NCBI RefSeq assembly: GCF_000586555.1
Contig: NZ_AZUC01000009.1
Location: 1 to 64,000, forward strand
Direction of reading: 5' to 3'
DNA length: 64,000 nt
Origin: Sporosarcina sp. D27
GTDB lineage: Bacteria > Bacillota > Bacilli > Bacillales_A > Planococcaceae
Shown: in pieces, positions 9,471-18,999 of the stretch
Position numbering within the stretch: position 1 is the stretch's first letter
Layout of the letters: each line of letters starts with the position of its first letter
The notes under the pieces: model-generated
What the model was told of the DNA's origin: nothing
Databases searched by the model: none
The model's input: the letters and a program-made list of their open reading frames with translations, nothing else
Made by a program: the position numbers and the translations under genes

Positions 9471-9487
9471 TCGCCTCTTCTCCTTTT
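9452..9487. terminator. Bidirectional intrinsic terminator
   Basis: A long stem with arms AAAAGGAGAAGAGG and CCTCTTCTCCTTTT encloses the stop codon of the regulator gene (9468-9470). A and T runs flank both sides, so it serves the convergent yugI gene as well. Confidence 0.85.
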
Positions 9488-9861
9488 TAATATCCTGACT
9501 TGTCGATCCAGTCTCTCAGCTTGTCTTTCAAAGAGTTGAATCCTTTTTCATCTTGTTCGTCTACCCGTTCTTGTAAGGATTTACGGGGACGAGTAAATTT
9601 CTTTGTGGGTGTCGGGGGATCTTGTAACGAACGGATGGACAAACTGATTTTCTTATCCGTCTCGTCCACTTCCAACACTTTTACAGTTACTTGCTGACCA
9701 ACCGATAAATGCTCGTTGATATCCTTCACAAATCCGTAAGTGATTTCAGAAATGTGGACGAGTCCTTGAGTGGATTCATCAAGAGCTACAAACGCACCAT
9801 AAGGCTGAATGCCTGTAACTGTACCTGACAGTTCTTCACCTGCTTCGTATTTACCTGTCAT
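9487..9861 (-). CDS. yugI: S1-domain RNA-binding protein YugI
   Basis: This 124-residue cytosolic protein has one S1 RNA-binding domain at about residues 8-75 (GTVTGIQPYGAFVAL...GLVHISEI...VKVLEVDE..KISLSIR), followed by a basic, proline-containing linker and a short C-terminal tail. It matches YugI/general stress protein 13, a ribosome-associated S1 protein. It is convergent with the RocR-like gene and near the yugE and patB homologs, as in the B. subtilis yug region. The start ATG is supported by a GGGAGC site on the minus strand. Confidence 0.9.
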   Translation of the reverse strand: MTGKYEAGEELSGTVTGIQPYGAFVALDESTQGLVHISEITYGFVKDINEHLSVGQQVTVKVLEVDETDKKISLSIRSLQDPPTPTKKFTRPRKSLQERVDEQDEKGFNSLKDKLRDWIDKSGY

Positions 9862-9991
9862 GTGTAACAGCTCCCAATTCTGTTTTGACTATCTGAAATT
9901 GCCATTGCGGCCATTATCAGTATACCATTTGAACACTATTGGGGCAAAATATAGTCATTTAGACCGGATTTGAGCTATTAGAAAACGAGAT

Positions 9992-10255
9992 TTATGAAAT
10001 GATGCATTTAGCTTCGAATTTCACAGCTAATAACTTATACGAAATTTGCATGCAATCTTCCAAAGGAATCCACATTGCATAAGAGTGTTCATAAATTTCG
10101 CGAATTCGTTTCGCTAGATCTGTTGGATGATCCAGTAGTTGAAGTTCCTCCACAACATCCGCTATTTCTAGTTCGTATGCATCTGATCCAGCAAGGAAAG
10201 GATCCCATTCTTCTAGTAAATGAATCGCTTTTTTATTCATTTCTACAGTTTGCAC
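9992..10255 (-). CDS. yugE: DUF1871 family protein (YugE-like)
   Basis: This 87-residue acidic cytosolic protein is predicted to be largely helical, with no enzyme motif visible. Size and its place next to patB fit B. subtilis YugE (DUF1871), whose function is unknown. The GTG start has AGGTGA about seven bases upstream on the minus strand. It is divergent from patB with a 77-base gap that must hold both promoters. Confidence 0.75.
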   Translation of the reverse strand: MQTVEMNKKAIHLLEEWDPFLAGSDAYELEIADVVEELQLLDHPTDLAKRIREIYEHSYAMWIPLEDCMQISYKLLAVKFEAKCIIS

Positions 10256-10332
10256 GTCAAGTCACCTGATTTTTTCTTTTTATTTATGATAGCATAGGTA
10301 TGAAAAAGAAAACAGACTTAGGGGGATTATGT

Positions 10333-11508
10333 ATGAAAGAATTCACTGCTGTAAAAAACCGACGAAATACGTCGTCAATGAAGTGGGATCGGATGGATCG
10401 CATTTATGGAATAGAAAATACTGAAGATATACTTCCTATGTGGATCGCAGATATGGACTTTTCAGCACCTCAACCTGTCATCGATGCGTTGAAAGAACGC
10501 TTAGATCATGGAGTTTTCGGCTACTCTTACGTATGTGAGGATTGTAAAGACGCAATCCGTGAATGGATGTCCAATAAGCATGGTTGGCAAACTAAAAATG
10601 AGTGGATGTTATCTCATCACGGCGTCGTTCCTGCAATTGCCTCTGTTGTTGAGACGTTGACAAACGAAGGTGATGCTATTCTAATCACTCCACCTGTTTA
10701 TCCACCGTTCTCTGGTATACCTAGTTTACAGAATCGTACTCTTGAAGAATGTACGCTTATCGATAAAAATGGAACCTATGAAATCGACTTCGTTAAATTC
10801 GAAGAATCATTAAAAAGAAATGTCAGATTATTCATTTTTTGCAATCCACACAACCCGGGCGGGATTGTATGGCCGGTACCCGTGTTACAAGAAATTGTTC
10901 GACTATGCGCTAAATATGATGTACTTATATTGTCTGATGAAATTCATGCAGATCTAGTGTTTGCTCCTTACAATCATACTCCCCTACATACAGTTGCTGG
11001 AGATGAAGGAAATCGGATTATCACGTGTGTCGCACCTACCAAAACCTTTAACTTAGCTGGAATTCAGGCGGCTATGATGATTATTCCAGATGAAGGATTA
11101 CGCGAGCAATTGCGCGCTAACGGAATGGCTCACGGTCAAATGGAATTAAACGCTTTTGCAAATGTTGCGTTGAAAACAGCTTATCGCCACGGAGAGCCAT
11201 GGCTTGAAAAGTTACTTATAACGGTGTCTGATAATATGGATTACGTGATTGAAACATTACCTACGCGTGTCCCAGGAGTTAAAATTACTAAACCTCAAGG
11301 AACTTATTTGCTTTGGATAGACTACCGTGGAACAGGTCTTTCCGAAGATGAAATAATGGACAAGTTACTTAACAAAGGAAAATTAGCACTTGAGCCAGGT
11401 ACAAAATACGGGGAAGCTGGTCGTGGATTCTTACGTATGAATGTTGCTACTTGTCTTTCCACGGTTCAAGATGGTGTCGAACGCTTTATAAAAGGCATGG
11501 AAAACTAA
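10333..11508 (+). CDS. patB: PLP-dependent C-S lyase/aminotransferase PatB (MalY type)
   Basis: This 391-residue fold-type I PLP enzyme is of the MalY/PatB group, which cleaves cystathionine or cysteine to pyruvate, ammonia and a thiol. The PLP lysine is Lys237 in APTKTFNLAG. Other family marks are PMWIADMDF (35-43), NPHNPGG (171-177) and LSDEIHADL (200-208). I start at the ATG at 10333, which follows TTAGGGGGA; an in-frame ATG 33 bases upstream lacks a ribosome site. It ends at a strong terminator shared with the convergent small membrane protein. Confidence 0.93.
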   Translation: MKEFTAVKNRRNTSSMKWDRMDRIYGIENTEDILPMWIADMDFSAPQPVIDALKERLDHGVFGYSYVCEDCKDAIREWMSNKHGWQTKNEWMLSHHGVVPAIASVVETLTNEGDAILITPPVYPPFSGIPSLQNRTLEECTLIDKNGTYEIDFVKFEESLKRNVRLFIFCNPHNPGGIVWPVPVLQEIVRLCAKYDVLILSDEIHADLVFAPYNHTPLHTVAGDEGNRIITCVAPTKTFNLAGIQAAMMIIPDEGLREQLRANGMAHGQMELNAFANVALKTAYRHGEPWLEKLLITVSDNMDYVIETLPTRVPGVKITKPQGTYLLWIDYRGTGLSEDEIMDKLLNKGKLALEPGTKYGEAGRGFLRMNVATCLSTVQDGVERFIKGMEN

Positions 11509-11513
11509 GAAAA

Positions 11514-11539
11514 GAGCATCCTCATGAATGAGGATGCTC
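11514..11539. terminator. Bidirectional intrinsic terminator overlapping a coding end
   Basis: Perfect 12-bp arms (11514-11525 and 11528-11539) have A and T runs outside. The hairpin encodes the last residues and stop of the minus-strand small membrane protein, so one sequence serves as both coding end and terminator. Confidence 0.9.
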
Positions 11540-11746
11540 TTTTTGTTGTTCGTGCATATCTCTACGTTCCCGGAGTATGCGTTCTTCTAATTCTTTCGTT
11601 TCCAATTCTTGCTTTTTAGAGATGCGCTGAATCCACATGAATGTCAGTACAAGAAGCACCATGAAAAAAGAAAAGGAAATGGCCGCTGGGATATATTCTG
11701 ATTTGTCTTCCGGGAAATATAGGAAGGGCATTAGAACTGTCACCAT
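11522..11746 (-). CDS. Small single-pass membrane protein, unknown function
   Basis: This 74-residue protein has one hydrophobic segment (about residues 17-38) followed by a charged, probably coiled-coil tail rich in Glu, Lys and Arg and ending in a His-containing stretch. I do not recognise a family. I chose the ATG at 11746 because AGGGAG sits eight bases upstream; a GTG nine bases earlier would start inside that site. It lies 35 bases downstream of the cyclophilin gene on the same strand and is likely co-transcribed. Confidence 0.65.
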   Translation of the reverse strand: MVTVLMPFLYFPEDKSEYIPAAISFSFFMVLLVLTFMWIQRISKKQELETKELEERILRERRDMHEQQKEHPHS

Positions 11747-11781
11747 GGATATCACTCCCTAACCAATAATTTTAGTGGGCA

Positions 11782-12534
11782 TTACTCGCCTTGAATGTCA
11801 ATAGACTCAATTTTCACATCTTCAACCGGCTTATCTTGAGCGCCAGTTTTAACCGTAGCAATCTTGTTGACAACATCCATACCTTCAATAACTTGTCCAA
11901 ACACAGTGTGCTTCTGGTCAAGGTGCGGTGTTCCGCCACGCTCTGCATATGCATCAGCGATTTCTTCTGGCCATCCGCCTTTTTTCAACTGATCCGCATT
12001 AGCGCCAGCTAGGTTAGATGCTTGGACGATGAAGAACTGGCTACCGTTTGTATTTGGACCAGCATTCGCCATTGACAATGCACCATTTAAGTTGAAAAGA
12101 TCCATCGTGAATTCGTCTTCGAACGAATCTCCATAGATACTTTCTCCGCCCATACCTGTACCAGTCGGGTCTCCACCTTGGATCATGAAGTCTTTAATAA
12201 CACGGTGGAAAATAAGTCCGTCATAATAACCGTCTTTTGCATGAGTTAAGAAGTTCTTAACTGTTTTTGGTGCTTTTTCTTCAAAAAGCTTGATTTTAAT
12301 TGGACCAAGAGTGGTGTTCATAGTAATAAGCTTTTCTCCTGCTGCTACTTCATTAGATAATTGCGGATACATCTGGGAGTCCTCCTTAGGAATCGTTTTT
12401 TCTGGTTCATCTGTTTGAGTCGTTTCACCTTTATCAGGTGCAGACTCTTTTTCTTTAGCTTCTTGTTTTCCACATGCAGATACAATAAGAATCAATGCTA
12501 AAGAAAGCATGAGCATATAAAGTTTTTTATGCAA
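11782..12534 (-). CDS. Secreted peptidyl-prolyl isomerase lipoprotein (cyclophilin type)
   Basis: This roughly 250-residue protein starts with a lipoprotein signal (hydrophobic run ending LIVSAC, lipidated Cys21) and an acidic/Lys-Thr linker. A cyclophilin domain follows, marked by [28 protein letters not shown] and [14 protein letters not shown]. It would catalyse proline cis-trans isomerisation on the outer face of the membrane, aiding folding of secreted proteins. A GTG at 12543 is in frame, but AGGGTG falls right after it and is well placed for the TTG at 12534, which I chose. It is divergent from yuxJ. Confidence 0.9.
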   Translation of the reverse strand: MHKKLYMLMLSLALILIVSACGKQEAKEKESAPDKGETTQTDEPEKTIPKEDSQMYPQLSNEVAAGEKLITMNTTLGPIKIKLFEEKAPKTVKNFLTHAKDGYYDGLIFHRVIKDFMIQGGDPTGTGMGGESIYGDSFEDEFTMDLFNLNGALSMANAGPNTNGSQFFIVQASNLAGANADQLKKGGWPEEIADAYAERGGTPHLDQKHTVFGQVIEGMDVVNKIATVKTGAQDKPVEDVKIESIDIQGE

Positions 12535-12659
12535 TTCTCTCACCCTAAATTAGTTTAACACATGATTCAGTGAAACCGAACTACGAGCACTTGACTTCCT
12601 TCGGGAAACGAATTGTTTTATACTACTTAAATACAGTTTTTATAGAGGGAAGGTCACCT

Positions 12660-13889
12660 ATGGATATTCAAAAAAGAAATTTCATCATTATCTGGGTGTC
12701 AAACTTTCTAGTAGCCGGTACAATGACAATGATTATGCCATTCTTGTCATTATATATTGAAACGTTTGGCGATTATTCAGATGCATACGTTCAAAAATGG
12801 TCGGGTCTTGTTTTCGGCGCGACATTCATATCCGCTCTCATTATGTCTCCAATTTGGGGAAGGATTGCCGATAAATACGGATTTAAGCCCATTCTAATCA
12901 TTAACGGATTCGGAATCGCACTTTCAGTATTCTTAATGGGATTCATCCACTCTGTCGAAGCGTTCTTTATACTCCGTCTTCTTAACGGTGTGGTAACAGG
13001 CTTTATTCCCACTTCTCTTGCGTTCATCTCCGCGAACACAAAACGCGAAGAAGCCGGAAAACGGTTAGGGACACTTCAAATGGGTAGTGTAACAGGTACT
13101 TTGTTTGGTCCAGTATTAGGCGGACTCCTTGCCGATGCTTTCGGTTTTAAATACACGTTTGTAATTACGTCAATCTCCGTTATTATCGCTGCTCTCATCA
13201 TCATATTCGGGATAAAAGAACAGCGCAAAGTAAAAAGTGGTCGTGGCAATGTCTATTCCCGAAAAATGATCTTAAGTGGATTGTTGCGTCATCGGCTCAT
13301 GTTGAATGTCATGGTTGTGACTGCCCTTATTCAAATCGGGAACTTCAGTATTCAGCCATTACTCTCTCTTTACGTCTCCCACTTAACGGACACGAAAGAC
13401 GTTGCCTTTTTAGCAGGAATTACTTTTAGTGCAGCTGGTGTTGGGAACTTATTGTTCGCCCGGAAATGGGGAAAACTTGGCGATGACATTGGGTACGAGA
13501 AAGTCCTAGGATTCTTACTACTCCTCTCCTTCATCTTCATCATCCCACAAGCTTTCGTAGGCAGTCTTTGGCAGCTTGTGATTTGGCGTCTACTATTCGG
13601 TATTTCCATGGGCGGTATGATTCCAATTACGACAGCCCTCGTTCGCCGTGAAGCACCGCTCGATATCCAAGGCGAAGTGATGGGCTATAATACAAGTTTC
13701 CGATTCTTAGGTAACATTATCGGTCCTATGGTCGGAGGAATTATTAGTGGATTCCTCGGTATTTCTTCTGTATTTATCATAACTGGCTTATTGTTCTTGC
13801 TCGGTTTCGCGTTCCTTTACTATGCAAAACGCAAACCGACACAAGATTTTGAAGATTTCTTGGCTGATTCACAACAAAAAAACTCCTAA
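12660..13889 (+). CDS. yuxJ: MFS multidrug-type efflux transporter (YuxJ-like)
   Basis: This 409-residue major facilitator has about 12 membrane helices. The drug:H+ antiporter motif A variant GRIADKYGFKP lies after helix 2, and a motif C-like glycine-rich stretch follows (GTLFGPVLGGLLAD). It probably exports small hydrophobic compounds; the substrate is unknown. I start at the ATG at 12660 behind GAGGGAAGG. Upstream in-frame codons from 12570 cover promoter-like sequence and lack a ribosome site. The order yuxJ-pbpD matches B. subtilis. Confidence 0.88.
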   Translation: MDIQKRNFIIIWVSNFLVAGTMTMIMPFLSLYIETFGDYSDAYVQKWSGLVFGATFISALIMSPIWGRIADKYGFKPILIINGFGIALSVFLMGFIHSVEAFFILRLLNGVVTGFIPTSLAFISANTKREEAGKRLGTLQMGSVTGTLFGPVLGGLLADAFGFKYTFVITSISVIIAALIIIFGIKEQRKVKSGRGNVYSRKMILSGLLRHRLMLNVMVVTALIQIGNFSIQPLLSLYVSHLTDTKDVAFLAGITFSAAGVGNLLFARKWGKLGDDIGYEKVLGFLLLLSFIFIIPQAFVGSLWQLVIWRLLFGISMGGMIPITTALVRREAPLDIQGEVMGYNTSFRFLGNIIGPMVGGIISGFLGISSVFIITGLLFLLGFAFLYYAKRKPTQDFEDFLADSQQKNS

Positions 13890-13923
13890 AAATATAGCAC
13901 ACTCCAAATACTGGAGTGTGCTA
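13889..13923 (+). terminator. Intrinsic terminator after yuxJ
   Basis: A long stem (about 17 bp, arms ending CTCCA at 13906 and starting TGGAG at 13912) with a 5-base loop is followed by TATATTTTG. It begins at the yuxJ stop codon. Confidence 0.85.
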
Positions 13924-13962
13924 TATTTTGTATAGGTATTTGTAAGAACGGAGGGACCAGTT

Positions 13963-15816
13963 GTGAGACAGCTTGCAGGATTTGCTGTCGCTTTGTTAAG
14001 TCTCCCGCTACTTTTCTGGCTTCAACAGGAAGTCGCAGCGGAATGGCATGAGGCGAATGCGTATAAAGAACAAGTTGAAGAAACCATCGAATTCTCAGAT
14101 CCTAAAGTAACAATTCCGATGGCACTCTACGATAGTAATGGACAATTATTTGCAGAAGAATATGCGGAGTGGCGGGATCCGCTCCCGTTATCCGAAATCC
14201 CCTTGTTTGCGAAACAGCTGTTTCTTGAAAGCGAAGACAAAGGGTTTTACGAACATAGAGGATACGATGTCGCTGCAATCGCTCGAGCATTCGCAGTAAA
14301 CGTGAATTCGGATGGATTAAGCCAGGGCGCTTCGACCATCACTCAACAAGTCGTGAGAATGCGTTTTCTCTCTCCTGAAAAAACCTATGAGCGGAAATTC
14401 AAAGAAATTCTTTATGCTGCTGAACTAGAAAAGCAATCCACAAAAGATGAAATCTTGGAAATGTATATGAATGAGATGTACTTCGGCAACCAAGTTTATG
14501 GAATTGGTGCTGCTTCTACCTATTACTTTAGTAAACCATTAGCTAATTTAAACGAAGCGGAGACTGCGTTTTTGGCAGCTATCCCTAATAACCCTTCTTT
14601 GTATGATCCATTGAAGCATTTTGACCGTACAAAAAAGCGGCAAGAACGACTTCTTCAAGTTCTAGTGAACAACGAAGTGCTCTCCATGGAAGAAGGAAAA
14701 ATCGCTCAGAGTACACCAGTCAAGCTACGGCTAAAACAGAAAAACAGTCAATTCCCTGCCTATCATACCTATGTAGTTGACGAGCTAAAACAGTTGATCA
14801 GCGAAAAAGAAGGTTTTTCCGACCAATTAAAAACAGCAAAAGATGAAGAAGCACGAAAAAAGATTCAACAATCGCTATCGGAGCGTACCTCTGAAGTGAT
14901 CAATTCAGGCGTCCGTATCGACACTTCCCTTGACCCCGTTAAGCAAAGCAGCGTCGAAAGTGGCATTTCAAACGCACTTGGCGGTAGTGGTATCCAATCC
15001 GGTGCAGCTGTTGTGGATAACAAATCTCGTGAACTCATTAGTGTATACGGGGGATTTGGCTATCGGAAAACAGATTTCAATCGGTCCTTTCAAGCTGTGC
15101 GACAGCCAGGGTCTATTATTAAACCATTACTCGTATATGCCCCTTATTTAGAAAGCGGACCGTATACTGAGAACTCTCTTATCGATGGTAGTGGAATTTG
15201 TATCGGGAATTTCTGTCCTGAGAATTTCGGACGCTATTCGTATGGCGTTTCAACGGTAAAAAAAGCGTTTAGTCGAAGTTATAATACGACAGCTGTCCGG
15301 GTCTTCCAACGTGTTGGGATTGAAGAGTCGTTTGCTCACCTAGCTCCTTTTGGATTCAAGTATGTCACCGAAAAAGATCATCAGTATACTGCAGCTCTTG
15401 GTGGTTTTGAAAATGGCATGACGCCTTATGAAATGGCAAATGCGTATACGAGCTTCATAGATGGTACGTTTAAACCTGCTAGAGCGATCCGTTCTGTAAA
15501 AGATCGTCAAGGGAACGTGTTATACAAATGGGAGGATGAACGTAAAGAGGTATGGTCGCAGAAGACAACGCAAAACATCCGATCCATGCTAGAAGAGACT
15601 GTAAGAACAGGAACAGCTCTTGGCCTCCGTCCCACAACGGATTATACAGGAGCAAAAACAGGAACAACAAGTCATTTTAAAGACTTATGGGTTGCCGGGA
15701 TGAACGATGATTATACGGCCGCGACCTGGATCGGGTATGACCGACCGCAGTCACTCCAACAAGAGAGCGAACAAAAATTACATCTGAAGGTTTTTTCAGC
15801 CGCACTTTCCGACTAG
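13963..15816 (+). CDS. pbpD: Class A penicillin-binding protein (PBP4, PbpD-like)
   Basis: This 617-residue bifunctional peptidoglycan synthase has an N-terminal membrane anchor (about 1-25). The glycosyltransferase domain (GT51, about 55-235) shows catalytic Glu91 (ESEDKGFYEHRG) and QGASTITQQ (121-129). The transpeptidase domain has the active-site motifs SIIK (Ser384, Lys387), SYN (439-441) and KTG (565-567). It polymerises and cross-links peptidoglycan outside the membrane. Length and position after yuxJ fit PbpD (624 in B. subtilis). The GTG start is preceded by ACGGAGGGA. Its last bases overlap the convergent yufK gene by four. Confidence 0.95.
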   Translation: MRQLAGFAVALLSLPLLFWLQQEVAAEWHEANAYKEQVEETIEFSDPKVTIPMALYDSNGQLFAEEYAEWRDPLPLSEIPLFAKQLFLESEDKGFYEHRGYDVAAIARAFAVNVNSDGLSQGASTITQQVVRMRFLSPEKTYERKFKEILYAAELEKQSTKDEILEMYMNEMYFGNQVYGIGAASTYYFSKPLANLNEAETAFLAAIPNNPSLYDPLKHFDRTKKRQERLLQVLVNNEVLSMEEGKIAQSTPVKLRLKQKNSQFPAYHTYVVDELKQLISEKEGFSDQLKTAKDEEARKKIQQSLSERTSEVINSGVRIDTSLDPVKQSSVESGISNALGGSGIQSGAAVVDNKSRELISVYGGFGYRKTDFNRSFQAVRQPGSIIKPLLVYAPYLESGPYTENSLIDGSGICIGNFCPENFGRYSYGVSTVKKAFSRSYNTTAVRVFQRVGIEESFAHLAPFGFKYVTEKDHQYTAALGGFENGMTPYEMANAYTSFIDGTFKPARAIRSVKDRQGNVLYKWEDERKEVWSQKTTQNIRSMLEETVRTGTALGLRPTTDYTGAKTGTTSHFKDLWVAGMNDDYTAATWIGYDRPQSLQQESEQKLHLKVFSAALSD

Positions 15817-16415
15817 TTGCCAATTGGCAGCTGGTCTTTTTCAACTCCTGGGATACTTGCGGCGATTCCGTTATAAAGTCTCAGTAAAATGTAAACAACG
15901 GCAGAAACCAAAACCGCCCATACGATGAATTCAAAGAAGATAATTCCGATTATCGCTGAAAAAGGTAGCTGATGGTGCAACATATATGTGCTATATACAA
16001 AGTAAATGAAAGTGACTGTCAAAAACACGATAAGTAACCAGTAAATCGATTGAATAGCAAATGCAGAAGCAAGCGCGCCGATGAAGTAAATGAGCTTCCC
16101 CCCTCGATCGTCCGTCACATGGTGAACAGGAGAATCTGCTGTAGGGGTCGCTTTGTAAAAGAACAACATTGCCGTTTCATGAATCGTAGCTGCAATCAGT
16201 TTGAGAGCACTGAATACCATGAAGTAAAAGAGCGCATAGATGGTTAGCAAAAACAATCGGAGTTGGGTATCCGTCAGAAATTCCAATAGACCATTGTACA
16301 AGCCGATTTCGCGAAATACACTCAATGAATAGCCAACTGTATACACTCCGAACGTTAAACTAAACAGCATAATTGTGAAGAAAGGTAAATAACTAAACAA
16401 ATACGGATTTTTCAT
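15813..16415 (-). CDS. yufK: DUF5366 integral membrane protein (YufK-like)
   Basis: This 200-residue protein has about five hydrophobic segments. The central loop (TADSPVHHVTDDRGGK) is hydrophilic and the C-terminus is acidic. Size and location just upstream of mrpA, and divergent from it, match B. subtilis YufK (DUF5366). No function is known and no catalytic motif is visible. It overlaps the 3' end of pbpD by four bases, convergently. The start ATG has a GAGGTGCAG site upstream on the minus strand. Confidence 0.8.
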   Translation of the reverse strand: MKNPYLFSYLPFFTIMLFSLTFGVYTVGYSLSVFREIGLYNGLLEFLTDTQLRLFLLTIYALFYFMVFSALKLIAATIHETAMLFFYKATPTADSPVHHVTDDRGGKLIYFIGALASAFAIQSIYWLLIVFLTVTFIYFVYSTYMLHHQLPFSAIIGIIFFEFIVWAVLVSAVVYILLRLYNGIAASIPGVEKDQLPIGN

Positions 16416-16514
16416 ACTGCACCTCAGACTGACTTGTTATTTTTAATGGATTTTTCCATGACTCTATAATATAGGAAGAGATTGATGTACCGCAATATCT
16501 TTCAAGTGCCCACA

Positions 16515-16543
16515 GTGCAAAATGCGCTTGTTTACGTTATACT
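16515..16543 (+). promoter_or_regulatory. Candidate mrp operon promoter
   Basis: The -35 GTGCAA (16515-16520) and -10 TATACT (16538-16543) are spaced by 17 bases, about 48 bases before mrpA. The -10 is good and the -35 weak. No other candidate in the yufK-mrpA gap is better. Confidence 0.45.
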
Positions 16544-16590
16544 TTAAAGCAATGTCTACATCATAATAGTACGAGGAAGGAGGATTTTTA

Positions 16591-18999
16591 GTGGAATTTG
16601 TTTGGTTCATTTTCTTGCCAGCGTTAGCAGCTCTTTTCATCCCGACGTTGTTCCGTCGTGTGACTGGCATACATACAGGTTGGTTTGTTCTGATTGTCCC
16701 AGTTGTACTGTTTGTTTACTACAGTACGTACTTACCACTGACAGCAAGTGGAGATCACGCAGTCTCTTCGTTCGATTGGATCCCTTCACTAGGAATCTCT
16801 TTTGTCTCCTACCTAGATGGTCTCAGTCTTCTATTCACGCTGCTCATCACAGGGATTGGTGCGTTGGTTGTACTGTATTCAATTTTCTATCTAGATAGGC
16901 ACAAAGAAAAGCTTGGTAATTTCTATGTATACTTACTGCTTTTCATGACGGCAATGCTTGGTGTTGTCCAGTCAGATAATGTCATTTCTCTCTACCTTTT
17001 TTGGGAGTTAACTTCCATTTCTTCTTTCCTACTAATCGGTTATTGGTACACAAGGGACGGTTCTCGATTCGGTGCCTTAAAGTCAATGATGATAACCGTT
17101 GGTGGAGGACTAATGATGCTCGGGGGCTTCGTAATTCTCGGGATTTTAGGAGATACATACTCGATTCGTGAATTGATATCCGGGTTGTCCGATTACTCTG
17201 GAGATCCGTTATTTACACTTGCAGCAGTACTTCTGTTATTCGGAGCATTTACAAAGTCTGCTCAATTCCCGTTTTATATTTGGCTTCCGGATGCAATGGA
17301 AGCACCGACTCCGGTCAGTGCCTACTTACACTCCGCGACAATGGTCAAAGCTGGATTATATTTAGTCGCACGATTTACGCCGATTTTCGCAGAGTCCTCT
17401 GTGTGGATCTGGCTCGTTTCCGGTATTGGACTGCTCACATTAATGTGGGGCTCGTTCTTTGCTGTGAAGCAAACCGATTTAAAAGGAATTCTCGCATTCT
17501 CGACAGTTAGTCAATTAGGTCTGATCATGTCGTTACTAGGTGCCGGAGCAATTGCTTATCACTCAGACGATACGCTATTCCGCTTAGCGATGTTTGCAGC
17601 GATCTTCCACTTAGTGAATCACGCAGTCTTTAAAGGTAGTCTGTTCATGATTGCAGGTATTGTTGACCATGAAACTGGAACACGTGATATTCGTAAACTC
17701 GGTGGCCTGATGAGTGTCATGCCAATCAGCTTCACCGTTGCGTTCATCGGCGGTCTTTCAATGGCAGGTATTCCGCCATTTGGTGGATTCTTGAGTAAAG
17801 AATTGTTCTTAGATTCTATGGTTGCTCTGAAACAATTTGAACTGTTCAACTTTGATACGTGGGGCATTCTATTCCCTGTAATTGCATGGATTGCAAGCGT
17901 ATTCACATTTGTCTATAGTTTCTACTTTGTATTCAAGACATTTACAGGTGAGAAGAAGTTTGACAAGCTTCCGCTTAAGCCACACGAAGCACCAATTGGT
18001 ATGCTTATTTCACCTATTATTTTAGCAATCAGTGTCATTGCACTATTCTTCATCCCGAACATTGTTGGGAAGTGGCTTGTTGCGCCAGCTGTAATGGCTG
18101 CACAGCCACAACTGTACAGTTTACCTTCAGAAGCTGCTGTTCATGTACAAGCCTGGCATGGGTTCGAGTATATTCCAATGTGGCTGACAGTTGGCGTTAT
18201 TGCAATTGGAGCATTGCTATTTACTTCGATTAAAAAATGGCAACCAGTTTATGGCATGCAGCCAGAGAAGTTATCATTGAACGCACTTTATGATGGCGTG
18301 ATGACGTTATCAGAAAAAGGGATGAACAAGCTATCCCGTTTCTATATGAATGGGTTAATCCGAACGTATTTACTGTATATGTTTGCTTTCTTCTCCATCA
18401 TGACGATTGTTGTGTTGTTCGCTAAAGGCGCATTTAAATTAGATATGAGTAGTCTGTCACCAATTACGTTATTCGCTGTGATGAATGCCATTGTAGCTAT
18501 ATTAGGAACTGGCATGGTAATTATGTCGAAAAACAGAATCTCCGCTATTATTGCTCTAGGGGCAGTCGGATACTCTGTCGCATTGTTCTTCGTGCTCTTT
18601 AAAGCACCTGACTTAGCCTTAACCCAGCTCGTAATTGAGACGATTTCAGTCGCTCTCTTCTTATTAGCTTTCCGTCACCTCCCTGCTTTAAAAACGCATG
18701 GAGAAACAAAACAGAACAAATTGGTGAACGAAATTATTGCAATCGGGGTTGGTCTTTCCGTTACTCTCGTTGCATTGTCCGCACATTCCAATAAGCTTGT
18801 CGCAAGTATTTCACAGTACTATAAAGATACCGTCTATACAGAAGCTGGCGGAGGCAATATCGTGAACGTCATTCTCGTCGACTACCGTGGTTTCGATACA
18901 TTGTTTGAAATCGCCGTGCTATCGATTGCTGGAATTGCTGTTCTTGGCATGATCAAGCTTCGCTTGTCGAGAAAGGGGTCTGATGATGAAAAAGAATAA
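16591..18999 (+). CDS. mrpA: Na+/H+ antiporter subunit MrpA
   Basis: This 802-residue polytopic protein is the largest Mrp subunit, homologous to complex I NuoL. It has a proton-translocating core (about residues 60-420, including VKAGLYLVARF) and the C-terminal extension fused to MrpB-like sequence that is typical of MrpA. With the other six subunits it exports Na+ in exchange for H+, giving alkali and sodium tolerance. The GTG start follows AAGGAGGA. mrpB begins 17 bases before its stop, so translation is coupled. Length is within one of B. subtilis MrpA. Confidence 0.97.
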   Translation: MEFVWFIFLPALAALFIPTLFRRVTGIHTGWFVLIVPVVLFVYYSTYLPLTASGDHAVSSFDWIPSLGISFVSYLDGLSLLFTLLITGIGALVVLYSIFYLDRHKEKLGNFYVYLLLFMTAMLGVVQSDNVISLYLFWELTSISSFLLIGYWYTRDGSRFGALKSMMITVGGGLMMLGGFVILGILGDTYSIRELISGLSDYSGDPLFTLAAVLLLFGAFTKSAQFPFYIWLPDAMEAPTPVSAYLHSATMVKAGLYLVARFTPIFAESSVWIWLVSGIGLLTLMWGSFFAVKQTDLKGILAFSTVSQLGLIMSLLGAGAIAYHSDDTLFRLAMFAAIFHLVNHAVFKGSLFMIAGIVDHETGTRDIRKLGGLMSVMPISFTVAFIGGLSMAGIPPFGGFLSKELFLDSMVALKQFELFNFDTWGILFPVIAWIASVFTFVYSFYFVFKTFTGEKKFDKLPLKPHEAPIGMLISPIILAISVIALFFIPNIVGKWLVAPAVMAAQPQLYSLPSEAAVHVQAWHGFEYIPMWLTVGVIAIGALLFTSIKKWQPVYGMQPEKLSLNALYDGVMTLSEKGMNKLSRFYMNGLIRTYLLYMFAFFSIMTIVVLFAKGAFKLDMSSLSPITLFAVMNAIVAILGTGMVIMSKNRISAIIALGAVGYSVALFFVLFKAPDLALTQLVIETISVALFLLAFRHLPALKTHGETKQNKLVNEIIAIGVGLSVTLVALSAHSNKLVASISQYYKDTVYTEAGGGNIVNVILVDYRGFDTLFEIAVLSIAGIAVLGMIKLRLSRKGSDDEKE

